Source of the DNA: Capsulimonas corticalis
Lineage (GTDB): Bacteria; Armatimonadota; Armatimonadia; Armatimonadales; Capsulimonadaceae
DNA length: 64,000 bases
Reading direction: 5' to 3'
Assembly: GCF_003574315.2 (NCBI RefSeq)
Contig: NZ_AP025739.1
Span: 1,984,001-2,048,000 of the forward strand
Below are positions 41,810 through 48,905 of this stretch, one piece after another. The position numbers were made by a program, and so were the translations under genes. The notes below the pieces were generated by a model. That model searched no databases. It was not told where the DNA came from and saw only the letters and a program-made list of their open reading frames with translations. Within the stretch, counting starts at the first letter, position 1. The number at the start of each line of letters is the position of its first letter.

Positions 41810-42802
41810 ATGACATCGCGTATCCTGGAACAGCGCGGCAGCCAAAGCGAAGAACTCTTTAAGGCGCTCGCCTCCGATACCCGGCTCAAGATCATCGATC
41901 TGCTGGCCGAGCGCGAGATGAATATCAACGAGCTGCGGCAGGCGCTGGGGATCGCCCCCCCGAGCGTCTCCAAGCACGTTCAGATCCTGGAGCAGGCGGG
42001 CCTGGTCACCAGTGAATATATGTCCGGGGAGCAGGGGACACAGAAGCGATGCAAGCTGCGCTATGACCGCCTGATCATCTCTCTGGACTCGATGGAGGTT
42101 CCGGACGGGCAGATCGAAGAGTCGGAGATGCCGATTGGAATGTATACATTCGCGCACCCGACCTCGACTTGCGGCATCGCCAGCCGGGAGAAAATGATCG
42201 GCTTCTACGATGAGCCGCAGTCATTCCTGCTGCCCGAGCGGGCGCAGGCGCAGATCTTGTGGATGGCGGAGGGGTTTGTCGAGTACGTGTTTCCCAACAC
42301 CGTGCCCTCGACCATGGAGATCCAGCGCGTCGACCTGACCATGGAAATCTGCTCCGAGTGCCCGGACTATAACAACGATTACCCCTCCGACATCACGCTT
42401 TGGATCAACGGCGTGGAGATCGGCGATTGGACGTCGCCCGGCGATCTGGGCGGCAAGCGGGGACGTCTCAACCCGGCCTGGTGGAACGACCACGACACCC
42501 AGCACGGACTGCTCAAGGTGTGGTCGGTGGACAACCAGGGCTCCTCGGTGGACGGAATGGCGGTCTCGGATAAGTCGATCAAGGAGCTGATGATCGGCCT
42601 GCGCCAGCCCGTCACGGTGCGCATCGGGATCAAGCCCGACGCCGAGCATGTCGGCGGCTTCAACCTGTTCGGACGCGGCTTCGGCAATTACGAGCAGGAT
42701 CTGACGCTGCGCCTGCATTACAAACCGAAGGAAGCGCTCAAAGAAAAGAAGGCTATCAAAGAAGAGGAATCTCCCGCAAAGCAGTCGGGTGACGTAAAAT
42801 GA
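41810..42802 (+). CDS. ArsR-type HTH regulator with C-terminal sensor-like domain
   Basis: 330 aa from ATG 41810. Residues about 10-90 are an ArsR-type winged helix (LFKALASDTRLKIIDLLAER, INELRQALGIAPPSVSKHVQ). The rest is a beta-rich domain (FVEYVFPNTVPSTMEIQRVD, LTMEICSECPDYNNDYPSDI, TLWINGVEIGDWTSPGDLGG, FNLFGRGFGNYEQDL) found in regulators encoded beside arabinofuranosidase or xylosidase genes in other bacteria (recalled, not searched). Probably senses a sugar or cell-wall product and controls the genes that follow. The basic, Lys-rich end (KEALKEKKAIKEEES) is disordered. Confidence 0.88.
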   Translation: MTSRILEQRGSQSEELFKALASDTRLKIIDLLAEREMNINELRQALGIAPPSVSKHVQILEQAGLVTSEYMSGEQGTQKRCKLRYDRLIISLDSMEVPDGQIEESEMPIGMYTFAHPTSTCGIASREKMIGFYDEPQSFLLPERAQAQILWMAEGFVEYVFPNTVPSTMEIQRVDLTMEICSECPDYNNDYPSDITLWINGVEIGDWTSPGDLGGKRGRLNPAWWNDHDTQHGLLKVWSVDNQGSSVDGMAVSDKSIKELMIGLRQPVTVRIGIKPDAEHVGGFNLFGRGFGNYEQDLTLRLHYKPKEALKEKKAIKEEESPAKQSGDVK

Positions 42803-42812
42803 AAGGAGTGAG

Positions 42813-43001
42813 ATGATTAATACAGAGCCAAGGCGCTCCGCGCCGCCCTGGGTCGCCGCCGCGGTCATTGTCGTTGCCCTTTTGGCGATCGTTCTCTATG
42901 CGGTCCATGTGCTGCGCCCTCAGGCGCCGAACAGCGATCTGAAGACGCCGAGTTCCTATCCCAAGCAAGGGGCCGCCCCATCTGCGCCCGTAGCTCATTG
43001 A
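42813..43001 (+). CDS. Small single-TM protein
   Basis: 62 aa, ATG with AAAGGAG four bases upstream and only ten bases after the regulator stop, so translation in an operon is likely. One TM helix (WVAAAVIVVALLAIVLYAVH) after a short basic, Pro-rich N-terminus; outside tail rich in Pro and Ser. Unknown role. Confidence 0.75.
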   Translation: MINTEPRRSAPPWVAAAVIVVALLAIVLYAVHVLRPQAPNSDLKTPSSYPKQGAAPSAPVAH

Positions 43002-43043
43002 GCTCGGAAAGGAGGCCGTTCCGCGCCGGAACGGATCTCATCC

Positions 43044-43175
43044 ATGAAAATCTCGCCAAAAACCCTCCATGGTTTGACATGGATTGAGCCCATCATTACT
43101 GTTGCTTCCGTTGCGATCTTTACAAAGCGTCCGGTCGCCATGGCGATGGCGCATCTGGGCCAGAGGTATCAATGA
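43044..43175 (+). CDS. Short upstream ORF of 43 aa coupled to the GH39 gene
   Basis: Begins MKISPKTLHGLTWIEP and ends QRYQ; its TGA overlaps the GH39 ATG (ATGA, 43172-43175). Below the usual length limit for gene callers. A strong AAAGGAGG (43008-43015) lies 28 nt before its ATG, but an 8-bp hairpin (CCGTTCCG/CGGAACGG, 43016-43034) stands between, so if the hairpin forms the spacing becomes about 9 nt. It may be a leader peptide that controls or couples GH39 translation; no family. Confidence 0.45.
   Translation: MKISPKTLHGLTWIEPIITVASVAIFTKRPVAMAMAHLGQRYQ
43074..43102 (+). promoter_or_regulatory. Internal promoter before the GH39 gene
   Basis: TTGACA (43074-43079), 17-nt spacer, TACTGT (43097-43102), within the short ORF. 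Predicted start near 43109 gives a leader of about 63 nt before the GH39 ATG. Confidence 0.5.
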
Positions 43176-43231
43176 ACACGCGTCCTTGGTCGCGGGGACT
43201 GCGGACGCTTTCAGCGTCCGCAGTCCTTTTT
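43126..43231 (+). promoter_or_regulatory. Candidate attenuator across the GH39 start: antiterminator and intragenic terminator
   Basis: A 14-bp perfect stem, GGACTGCGGACGCT/AGCGTCCGCAGTCC (43196-43209, 43213-43226), 3-nt loop, with TTTTT directly after it (43227-43231): a textbook terminator 24 nt inside the GH39 coding sequence, in the signal-peptide codons. The leader word AGCGTCCG at 43126-43133 is the exact complement of the terminator's 5' arm (CGGACGCT, 43202-43209), so it could form an antiterminator. GCGTCC at 43180-43185 is a second, shorter competitor. Confidence 0.55.
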
Positions 43232-45061
43232 CTGGCGTCGATGTCTGCGCACGCGCAGACATTTCACGTGGACTTCTCAAAAGAAAGCGGCCCGCCGCTG
43301 CTCAAGACCAAGTTCGGCGTCTATCAAACGCCGTTCTTTTTTAAGACCAGCCCGCCGTCGGCGTTCGATATGACCGGACTGCTTCGAGAGGCGGGAGTTC
43401 AGGATCTGCGCTATGAGATGGCCTGGGGCAAGTCCGACGCCTACGCCTACGACCAGATCAGCGGCTCGGCGGCGGATCCACGGATCGACTTCTCGCGCCT
43501 CGATCCGTTTCTCGGGCAGCTCGCGCGCGCAGGCGTCACGCCCCTTCTGGCGATGACTTACGATCCGCTGCCCCTCAAGACGGGGACGGATTGGCAGCGC
43601 TGGAAGGATGCGCCGAGCGATCTGGCCGCCTGGGGCCAGATCAACCGTCGCTACGCGGAGCACTACCGGGGGCTGGGGCTGCGAGCGCCCTTTTACGAGA
43701 TGTGGAACGAGCCTGACCTGCCCGGCGACGGCGGCAAAGTCTTCTTCAACGGCGGTCCGGAGGATTATGGCCGCGTGGCCCGCGCCGGCCTGGCGGGCGT
43801 TCACGCGGGCGATCCAGACGCGCACGCCGGCGGCCCGGCCATGGCGTACGATGCAGGCTACGCCCGGTCGATCCTCTCGGATCCCATCGACTTCATCTCC
43901 GTTCACGCCTACAACAACTTTCCCATCCAGGTCGGCGCCATCGCGCGGGGCGCGGTCAAAGACCGCCCGGACCTGCCGATCCTGCTGACCGAGTATGCGT
44001 CCTTTACGGAGTTCGGTCTCCAAAAGCCCAACAGCCGAAGCGTGGCCGCCGAACGCTTTTTCCGAGATGCCCGGGGCCTGCTGACGTATTCGGACACGCC
44101 GAAAGTCTACTGGGCGCAGTGGATCGACGACGACCTGGGCATGGTCACCCACGATCTGCACCGGAAAGCGCTCTTCCATGCATTCCAGATTTATCAGACG
44201 ATGCTGCCCGTGGACCGCAGCCCGGTCAGCCCGGACGGGCGGGATGGAGTTGGGCTCCTGGCGGCCTCGGACGATCACAATGCTGGGGTGGTCCTCTGGA
44301 ACGAGAATACGTCTCCCAAGACCGTCACGGCGATCCTGGACAAGCTTCCCTTTGCGAAGGGCGCGCTCCGCGTGTACCGAATCGACGCCGCCCATGCGAG
44401 TTATGTCGACGACCCCGCGCACGAAGCGCTGGCCGTCGAAACCACTCAGTCGCTCACGTCTTCAGGCGCGTCATGGACCGGGGAGATCCCCGGAGAAGGC
44501 GTCGTCTTCCTGCGAATTTCGGACGGCGCCGGTCAATCCCTGCTTCGCCCGGCGTCCCTCGGGACGTTCGTCAAAAGCCTGTACTGGTTCCCGGACCGGA
44601 CGACCGATGGCTGGGCGGATTTTGACCCACAGACATCGATTGCGCGTCTGGGCATGGGCGGCCGCGCCATGGGGATCCAGCAGATCGGCGCCGTGATCGA
44701 CCGGCCCGCTCCTCGGTGGCGCGTCCAGGTCCGCCGTCGCGGCCCGTTCGTCCCGCAGAGCGGCAACGCCTTATTCGCCTTGCGGCTGGATTACGGCTCA
44801 AAGCGCGGCGGCTACAGCAAAAGCATTCTGTGGCGCGACGACTCCCGCCAAACCGTCCGGACTTCGGCGTTTCCCTGGGGCCGGAAAACGACGACGCCAG
44901 ACGTGCTGCATGTGGAGAAGGCCCTGCGTACGGGCAAGGCCTTCGAGATCAGTGTCGCCCGGGAAGCCCCAGCAGACTGGAGCCACCGCGTTCTGGTGAC
45001 GCCGATTCTGGAGGACATGGGAGCCGGCTCGCAAGTCAGGATCATTTTGAAGGCGATGTGA
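43172..45061 (+). CDS. Secreted GH39-type glycosidase (xylosidase-like)
   Basis: 629 aa. Signal peptide LRTLSASAVLFLASMSAHAQ. A (beta/alpha)8 catalytic domain: LLREAGVQDLRYEMAWG, YEMWNEPDLPGDGGKVFFNG with acid/base E180, DFISVHAYNNFPIQVG, and LPILLTEYASFTEFG with nucleophile E274; a C-terminal beta-sandwich follows. Matches GH39 beta-xylosidase/iduronidase-like enzymes, which release xylose or related sugars from the ends of xylan side chains. Last of the regulator, small TM, short ORF, GH39 set. The reading frame runs through the hairpin described as an attenuator. Confidence 0.88.
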   Translation: MNTRPWSRGLRTLSASAVLFLASMSAHAQTFHVDFSKESGPPLLKTKFGVYQTPFFFKTSPPSAFDMTGLLREAGVQDLRYEMAWGKSDAYAYDQISGSAADPRIDFSRLDPFLGQLARAGVTPLLAMTYDPLPLKTGTDWQRWKDAPSDLAAWGQINRRYAEHYRGLGLRAPFYEMWNEPDLPGDGGKVFFNGGPEDYGRVARAGLAGVHAGDPDAHAGGPAMAYDAGYARSILSDPIDFISVHAYNNFPIQVGAIARGAVKDRPDLPILLTEYASFTEFGLQKPNSRSVAAERFFRDARGLLTYSDTPKVYWAQWIDDDLGMVTHDLHRKALFHAFQIYQTMLPVDRSPVSPDGRDGVGLLAASDDHNAGVVLWNENTSPKTVTAILDKLPFAKGALRVYRIDAAHASYVDDPAHEALAVETTQSLTSSGASWTGEIPGEGVVFLRISDGAGQSLLRPASLGTFVKSLYWFPDRTTDGWADFDPQTSIARLGMGGRAMGIQQIGAVIDRPAPRWRVQVRRRGPFVPQSGNALFALRLDYGSKRGGYSKSILWRDDSRQTVRTSAFPWGRKTTTPDVLHVEKALRTGKAFEISVAREAPADWSHRVLVTPILEDMGAGSQVRIILKAM

Positions 45062-45147
45062 GTGGCTCATCCGGATAGGTTTGTGTTCGGCAATTTTCAC
45101 CAGGTGGCATGCCACCCAATAACACGATGCTGGCGTTTACAGGGCGC

Positions 45148-46863
45148 CTATCCATTCGCCATAATTGCCTGCACGGCGTCGGCGGGGCCGCAGAGGATGA
45201 TTTCGTCGCCGGTCTGGAGGGCGTCACCGAGGTCGGAGGGTGGCTGGATCGTTCCTCCGTGGGCGCGAAAGGCGAGGATGCGGACGCCGCGCGCGCGCCA
45301 TTCGTGGACGTCGGAGGCGGCGAGCGGATTGGCGACGGTGTAGCGGCAGGCGATGAGTTCGAGCGAGCCGACGTGCAGGGGGCGCAGAGCGCGCTCGTCG
45401 GTGGCGGCGCCGACAAACGCGCCGACCGCGCACTGCGAGGCGCTGAGCGCCTGATCGATCGCGAAGGCTTCGGTGAGCCGCTCGGCGAGGGCGTCGTCGA
45501 ACACGCGGGCGATGATCGTGGCGTCGGGGTTGACGCGGCGCACGTGCAGACACGCCTGGATATTGGCGAGGTCGTCATTGGTGCAGCCAAGAAAGGCGGC
45601 GGCCTCGCGCACGGAGGCGCGCTCCAGGTTTTCCGGCAGGCGGGCGTCGCCGGTCAGCACCGGCGCCAGGGACCGGACGGCTTCCGCGAACCGGGCGTTC
45701 GCCGCCATCTCCAGCACGACTACCTCCATGCCCTGCTCCGTCAGCAGCCGCGCCACGCGGTAGCCGAGATTTCCCAGACCCGCCAGCACCACGTGCCCGC
45801 TCATCCGGCCGGCGCGCCGGCCCATCGTCTCGTCCAGTCGCTCCGCCGTGGCGAGCGCCGCCAGATAGGAAAAGAGGATGCCGAGCAGGGCGCCGCCGCT
45901 CAGCATCACGACACAGCCGAAGAGCTTCAGCCAGTCCGGCCCGTCTTTGAGGCTGATATCGCCGTACCCCGTGGTGGTCGCCGTGGTGATCACGAAGTAA
46001 ATGGCGTCGACCGGACGCAGATGCAGCGCGTGTGAGAAGACCGCGATGGAGAGGAGCAGCACCGCGCTGAGCGAAGCGGCGACCACGGGCAGCAGCGTGC
46101 GACGCCGAAGATGCGGGACACGCGCGGCCGGGCGCGCGGCGCGCCGGCGTTTGTGTTTGCCGTCGCGCAGCCAGCCGGCGTTGCGGCAGATCACACGCAG
46201 CACGTGGGAGAGGGGGCCGCCGACCAGCACGGATTCGCCTTCGGCCAGCGGCGCGTCCACGCCCGTTCCCAGCACCGGCCGCCAATCGCTTGCGTCCGCC
46301 GCCGCCCGGCCCAGCACGCCGCAGCCGAAGCGAGATTTGACCTGCGCGGGCGTGCATCCCAGCAGCGGCGAGCCGGCGCGCACGGCCAGACGGCAGACCG
46401 GGACCTCGCTGTCGCCCAGCCGCAGGGTTTCCAAAACCTCGTCCCCGCAGGCGGCGGCGATAAACGCGGGCGCCGCCAGCGCGGACATACTGTACGCGCG
46501 CCGGATATTCAGCCCCTGCTCCAGTTGATCCGCGAGCCCCGGGTCGAAGGTACGCAGCACCACCGGAAGATCCGGCGCGGCGGTGTGCGCCGCCACCGCC
46601 GCGCGCAGATTGTCCAGATCGTCATCGCCCAGCGCCAGCAGACACGTCGCCTCCGCCGCGCCCGCGTCCAGGAGCCGGCGGATATCCTCATCGGCGTGCG
46701 ACTCCAGCACCCGCGTGTCCGGCGGCAGCAGGCGCACAAACGCCTCCGAATCGCCCGGACGCCGCAGCACCACCACCTCGGCGTTCAACACCGCGAGCGC
46801 CCGCGCCACCCGCACCGCCAATCGACTAATCCCGCAGATGACAAACCGTTTGCCCTGAAGCAT
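45148..46863 (-). CDS. RCK-domain potassium channel with unusual N-terminal RCK
   Basis: 571 aa. N-terminal Rossmann/TrkA-type domain (VICGISRLAVRVARALAVLN) and TrkA-C-like part (residues about 1-220), then two TM helices with a K+ pore between them: LSAVLLLSIAVFSHALHL, filter TTATTTGYGD, and LFGCVVMLSGGALLGILFSY, then a second TrkA-N (HVVLAGLGNLGYRVARLLTE) and TrkA-C. The TxGYGD filter marks K+ selectivity. In most such channels the RCK domains follow the pore; here one precedes it, as in a fused regulator. Divergent from the ECF sigma factor gene. Confidence 0.92.
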   Translation of the reverse strand: MLQGKRFVICGISRLAVRVARALAVLNAEVVVLRRPGDSEAFVRLLPPDTRVLESHADEDIRRLLDAGAAEATCLLALGDDDLDNLRAAVAAHTAAPDLPVVLRTFDPGLADQLEQGLNIRRAYSMSALAAPAFIAAACGDEVLETLRLGDSEVPVCRLAVRAGSPLLGCTPAQVKSRFGCGVLGRAAADASDWRPVLGTGVDAPLAEGESVLVGGPLSHVLRVICRNAGWLRDGKHKRRRAARPAARVPHLRRRTLLPVVAASLSAVLLLSIAVFSHALHLRPVDAIYFVITTATTTGYGDISLKDGPDWLKLFGCVVMLSGGALLGILFSYLAALATAERLDETMGRRAGRMSGHVVLAGLGNLGYRVARLLTEQGMEVVVLEMAANARFAEAVRSLAPVLTGDARLPENLERASVREAAAFLGCTNDDLANIQACLHVRRVNPDATIIARVFDDALAERLTEAFAIDQALSASQCAVGAFVGAATDERALRPLHVGSLELIACRYTVANPLAASDVHEWRARGVRILAFRAHGGTIQPPSDLGDALQTGDEIILCGPADAVQAIMANG

Positions 46864-46953
46864 GGAAGCATATTCGGCTTGCCGCCGCCGCTTCCCTGCG
46901 TCGGAATATTTTCGGGGTGATGCCGGCCCTTGTTAAACGCGGGGGCTTTCTGC

Positions 46954-47087
46954 CCCACAGCTGAAGCAATGGGCTATACAGAGGGAAGTCAGCTGAAGCA
47001 GACTCTCGGAGGGTGGCAACCGCCTCTCTTCTCTTTAGTCTACTTTAGCTGGCTTACCCCTGACTAGACCATTGCTTCAGCTGTGGG
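46954..47087. repeat. Dispersed hairpin repeat, copy 2 (perfect 19-bp inverted termini)
   Basis: 134 bp. The termini CCCACAGCTGAAGCAATGG (46954-46972) and CCATTGCTTCAGCTGTGGG (47069-47087) are exact reverse complements, and the inner sequence is also palindromic (CTATACAGAGGGAAGTCAGC against CTAGTCAGGGGTAAGCCAGC read from the other end), so the whole folds into one long hairpin. The first half resembles the element at 29735. It lies between the divergent channel and sigma-factor genes. No ORF inside. Confidence 0.85.
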
Positions 47088-47196
47088 AACGGGAGCGGCA
47101 AAGCGATTGCAACTCCTATTCGCGGTAGCGCCATATAATTTTCCCAATCCGCCAACCAAACGCCCGCTTTCGGATACTATCCCTTTGAGGAACCCA

Positions 47197-47751
47197 ATGA
47201 TGTCCAGGGACGCGGACGAACGAGCGAAACAATTGGAGGCGCTGTATGCGGAGTACGGAGGCCGGATCTATCGATTTTGCCATCGACTGAGCGGGAATCC
47301 GTCCGACGCCGAGGATCTGACGCAAGAGGTGTTTCTGGCGGCGTATCGCGGCATGGAGGGTTTTCAGGGCCGGGCGTCCGTGCAGACCTGGCTCTTTCGC
47401 ATCGCGGTCTTCCGATGGCGGGCGATGCGCCGGACGGAATTGCCGTCTCTTGGGGAAGAAAACTGGACCGAGGCGAGCGCGCCGGATCCGGCGATCGCGG
47501 GGACCGATCGAATCTCGATGGACGGCGCGATGGCCTCCATCCCTTCGCTCTTCCGCGAGGCGTTTCTGCTGGTGAAGCTGGAAGGATTGACCTGCCGCGA
47601 AGCGGCCGAGGCGCTGGGCGTTCCGCAAGGGACCGTGAAGTTTCGTGTCTACCGCGCGACCCACTTGCTGCGGGGGCTGCTGCGCGCGGAGGGGTGGGAG
47701 CCGGGCCTGACGGCGCGCCCTGCGGGAAAGGAGACATGCGATGAAGTGTGA
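47197..47751 (+). CDS. ECF sigma factor
   Basis: 184 aa from ATG 47197 (or 47200), with GAGGAA upstream; a longer open frame from 47083 runs into the repeat and is not preferred. Region 2 LYAEYGGRIYRFCHRLSGNP, DAEDLTQEVFLAAYRGMEG and VQTWLFRIAVFRWRAMRRTE; region 4 IPSLFREAFLLVKLEGLTCR and EAAEALGVPQGTVKFRVYRA. Binds core RNA polymerase to read stress or surface-stimulus promoters. Its 3' end overlaps the next gene by 11 bp, the usual sigma/anti-sigma arrangement. Confidence 0.95.
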   Translation: MMSRDADERAKQLEALYAEYGGRIYRFCHRLSGNPSDAEDLTQEVFLAAYRGMEGFQGRASVQTWLFRIAVFRWRAMRRTELPSLGEENWTEASAPDPAIAGTDRISMDGAMASIPSLFREAFLLVKLEGLTCREAAEALGVPQGTVKFRVYRATHLLRGLLRAEGWEPGLTARPAGKETCDEV

Positions 47752-48793
47752 GGATGCGCTGCGCGAACTCAGCGTCACGCCCGCCGGTTCGCCGGCGAAT
47801 ATCTTGGGATGGCGCGTGCGCCGGCATCTTCGCGGCTGCCCCGTCTGTACGAACGAATGGAGGGAAATGAACCGTTTGGAGCACGCGGCGCGGGGATGGC
47901 GCGCGGACGCGCCGCCGGCGGATCTGGGGGAGCGCATCCTTGCCGCCGCGAGGCGCACAGAGGCCGCTCCGCCTCTCAGTCTGCCCGAAGCGCCCAAGCG
48001 CCGGCAGTCGTGGACGAATCGACACACGGAGAGCGGGGCGCCGCTCCGGGAGAACCACAAAATGCAGCGCAGACTCTTTCTCACAATCGCCGTCGCCGCC
48101 GGAGCGAGCTTCATCTTCGGACTCTACAGCCATCCCATCGTGGCGGATGCTCAGATCATACGGCGCATGGACGCCGCCGTCGCCAAGGTTCGGAACGCGC
48201 ATGTCGTGATCTGGACGACTGATTATACTACGGACAACGGCGCGGTCGCCCACCATTTCGAGACACTGCAAAAGACCGAGGAATCCTGGTATCAAGATGG
48301 GAAGACCCGCAAGGAGGGGCTATGGGGCTCCCGGCTGATCGTCGGCGCCACCGAATCCGTAACGGACGCGCAGGGAAATAAGACGCTTCGGACGCCCGGG
48401 CTTTACTACCGGTATGACCCCAAGGCCGGAAAGGTGAGGGCCGTTCCGGAGCTGGGCCTCCAGTGGTCGCGCTTTACCCTGGACGAAGTGGCGGGAAATT
48501 TGATGTCGCGACCGCCGAGCGCCATGGAGACGCTGAGCGTCGATACCCTGAACGGTCGGACGACGCGGGAGATCTCCATTGCGACTTCCCGCGATTCCGC
48601 ATCGATGAACCATCACCCAGCAGACGGTGACCGGCGCACGCTTTGCTGGGTGGACGTAGATACCGGCCTGCCCGAACGGATCCTGGACGAACAGTACGCC
48701 GGCGCGGCCTGGCGCGGGAAGTCAAAGATCGAATTGGAGTTCAATCAAAATCTGGATCCCGCGCTCTTCGATCCGTCGACTCTGAGTCGATAA
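47741..48793 (+). CDS. Probable anti-sigma factor with zinc-finger N-terminus and sorting-like C-terminal domain
   Basis: 350 aa. N-terminal putative ZAS/zf-HC2 region with C3 and H29-L-R-G-C33-P-V-C36, the Cys/His pattern that binds the cognate sigma. One TM (LFLTIAVAAGASFIFGLY) in the middle. The part after it is beta-rich (IIRRMDAAVAKVRNAHVVIW, FETLQKTEESWYQDGKTRKE, CWVDVDTGLPERILDEQYAG), similar in style to LolA/outer-membrane lipoprotein-sorting domains, so it may sense an envelope component. AAAGGAG before the ATG, which lies inside the sigma gene. Confidence 0.88.
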   Translation: MKCEDALRELSVTPAGSPANILGWRVRRHLRGCPVCTNEWREMNRLEHAARGWRADAPPADLGERILAAARRTEAAPPLSLPEAPKRRQSWTNRHTESGAPLRENHKMQRRLFLTIAVAAGASFIFGLYSHPIVADAQIIRRMDAAVAKVRNAHVVIWTTDYTTDNGAVAHHFETLQKTEESWYQDGKTRKEGLWGSRLIVGATESVTDAQGNKTLRTPGLYYRYDPKAGKVRAVPELGLQWSRFTLDEVAGNLMSRPPSAMETLSVDTLNGRTTREISIATSRDSASMNHHPADGDRRTLCWVDVDTGLPERILDEQYAGAAWRGKSKIELEFNQNLDPALFDPSTLSR

Positions 48794-48822
48794 CTCGGGA
48801 TGGATTGGAATCCGCACACTCA

Positions 48823-48866
48823 TGGTATACTATCGCCATATTGTGAAATAATTCACAATATGGCGA
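48823..48866 (+). promoter_or_regulatory. Extended -10 promoter with Rex/CRP-like palindromic operator
   Basis: TGG-TATACT extended -10 at 48823-48831 and then a perfect 34-bp palindrome (15-bp arms TCGCCATATTGTGAA/TTCACAATATGGCGA, 48833-48866, centre ATAA). The core TTGTGAAATAATTCACAA (48841-48858) equals the known Rex operator consensus TTGTGAAWWWWTTCACAA, and also matches the CRP consensus TGTGAnnnnnnTCACA. It covers the predicted start region, so a bound repressor would block transcription. About 40 bp before the CrtI-like ATG. Confidence 0.75.
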
Positions 48867-48905
48867 CCCCGGACGTAAGACGTAACCGGAAGGAGCGTGC
48901 GTGCG

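Noticed and set aside
43241-43261. GH39 start moved to the ATG after the hairpin (43241), making the hairpin a plain terminator between genes
   Set aside because: That start would remove the signal peptide, which reads cleanly from 43172 through the hairpin; ATGA coupling to the short ORF also supports 43172.
47083-47196. Upstream extension of the ECF sigma frame
   Set aside because: Begins inside the repeat element; GAGGAA and the conserved N-terminus indicate the ATG at 47197/47200.
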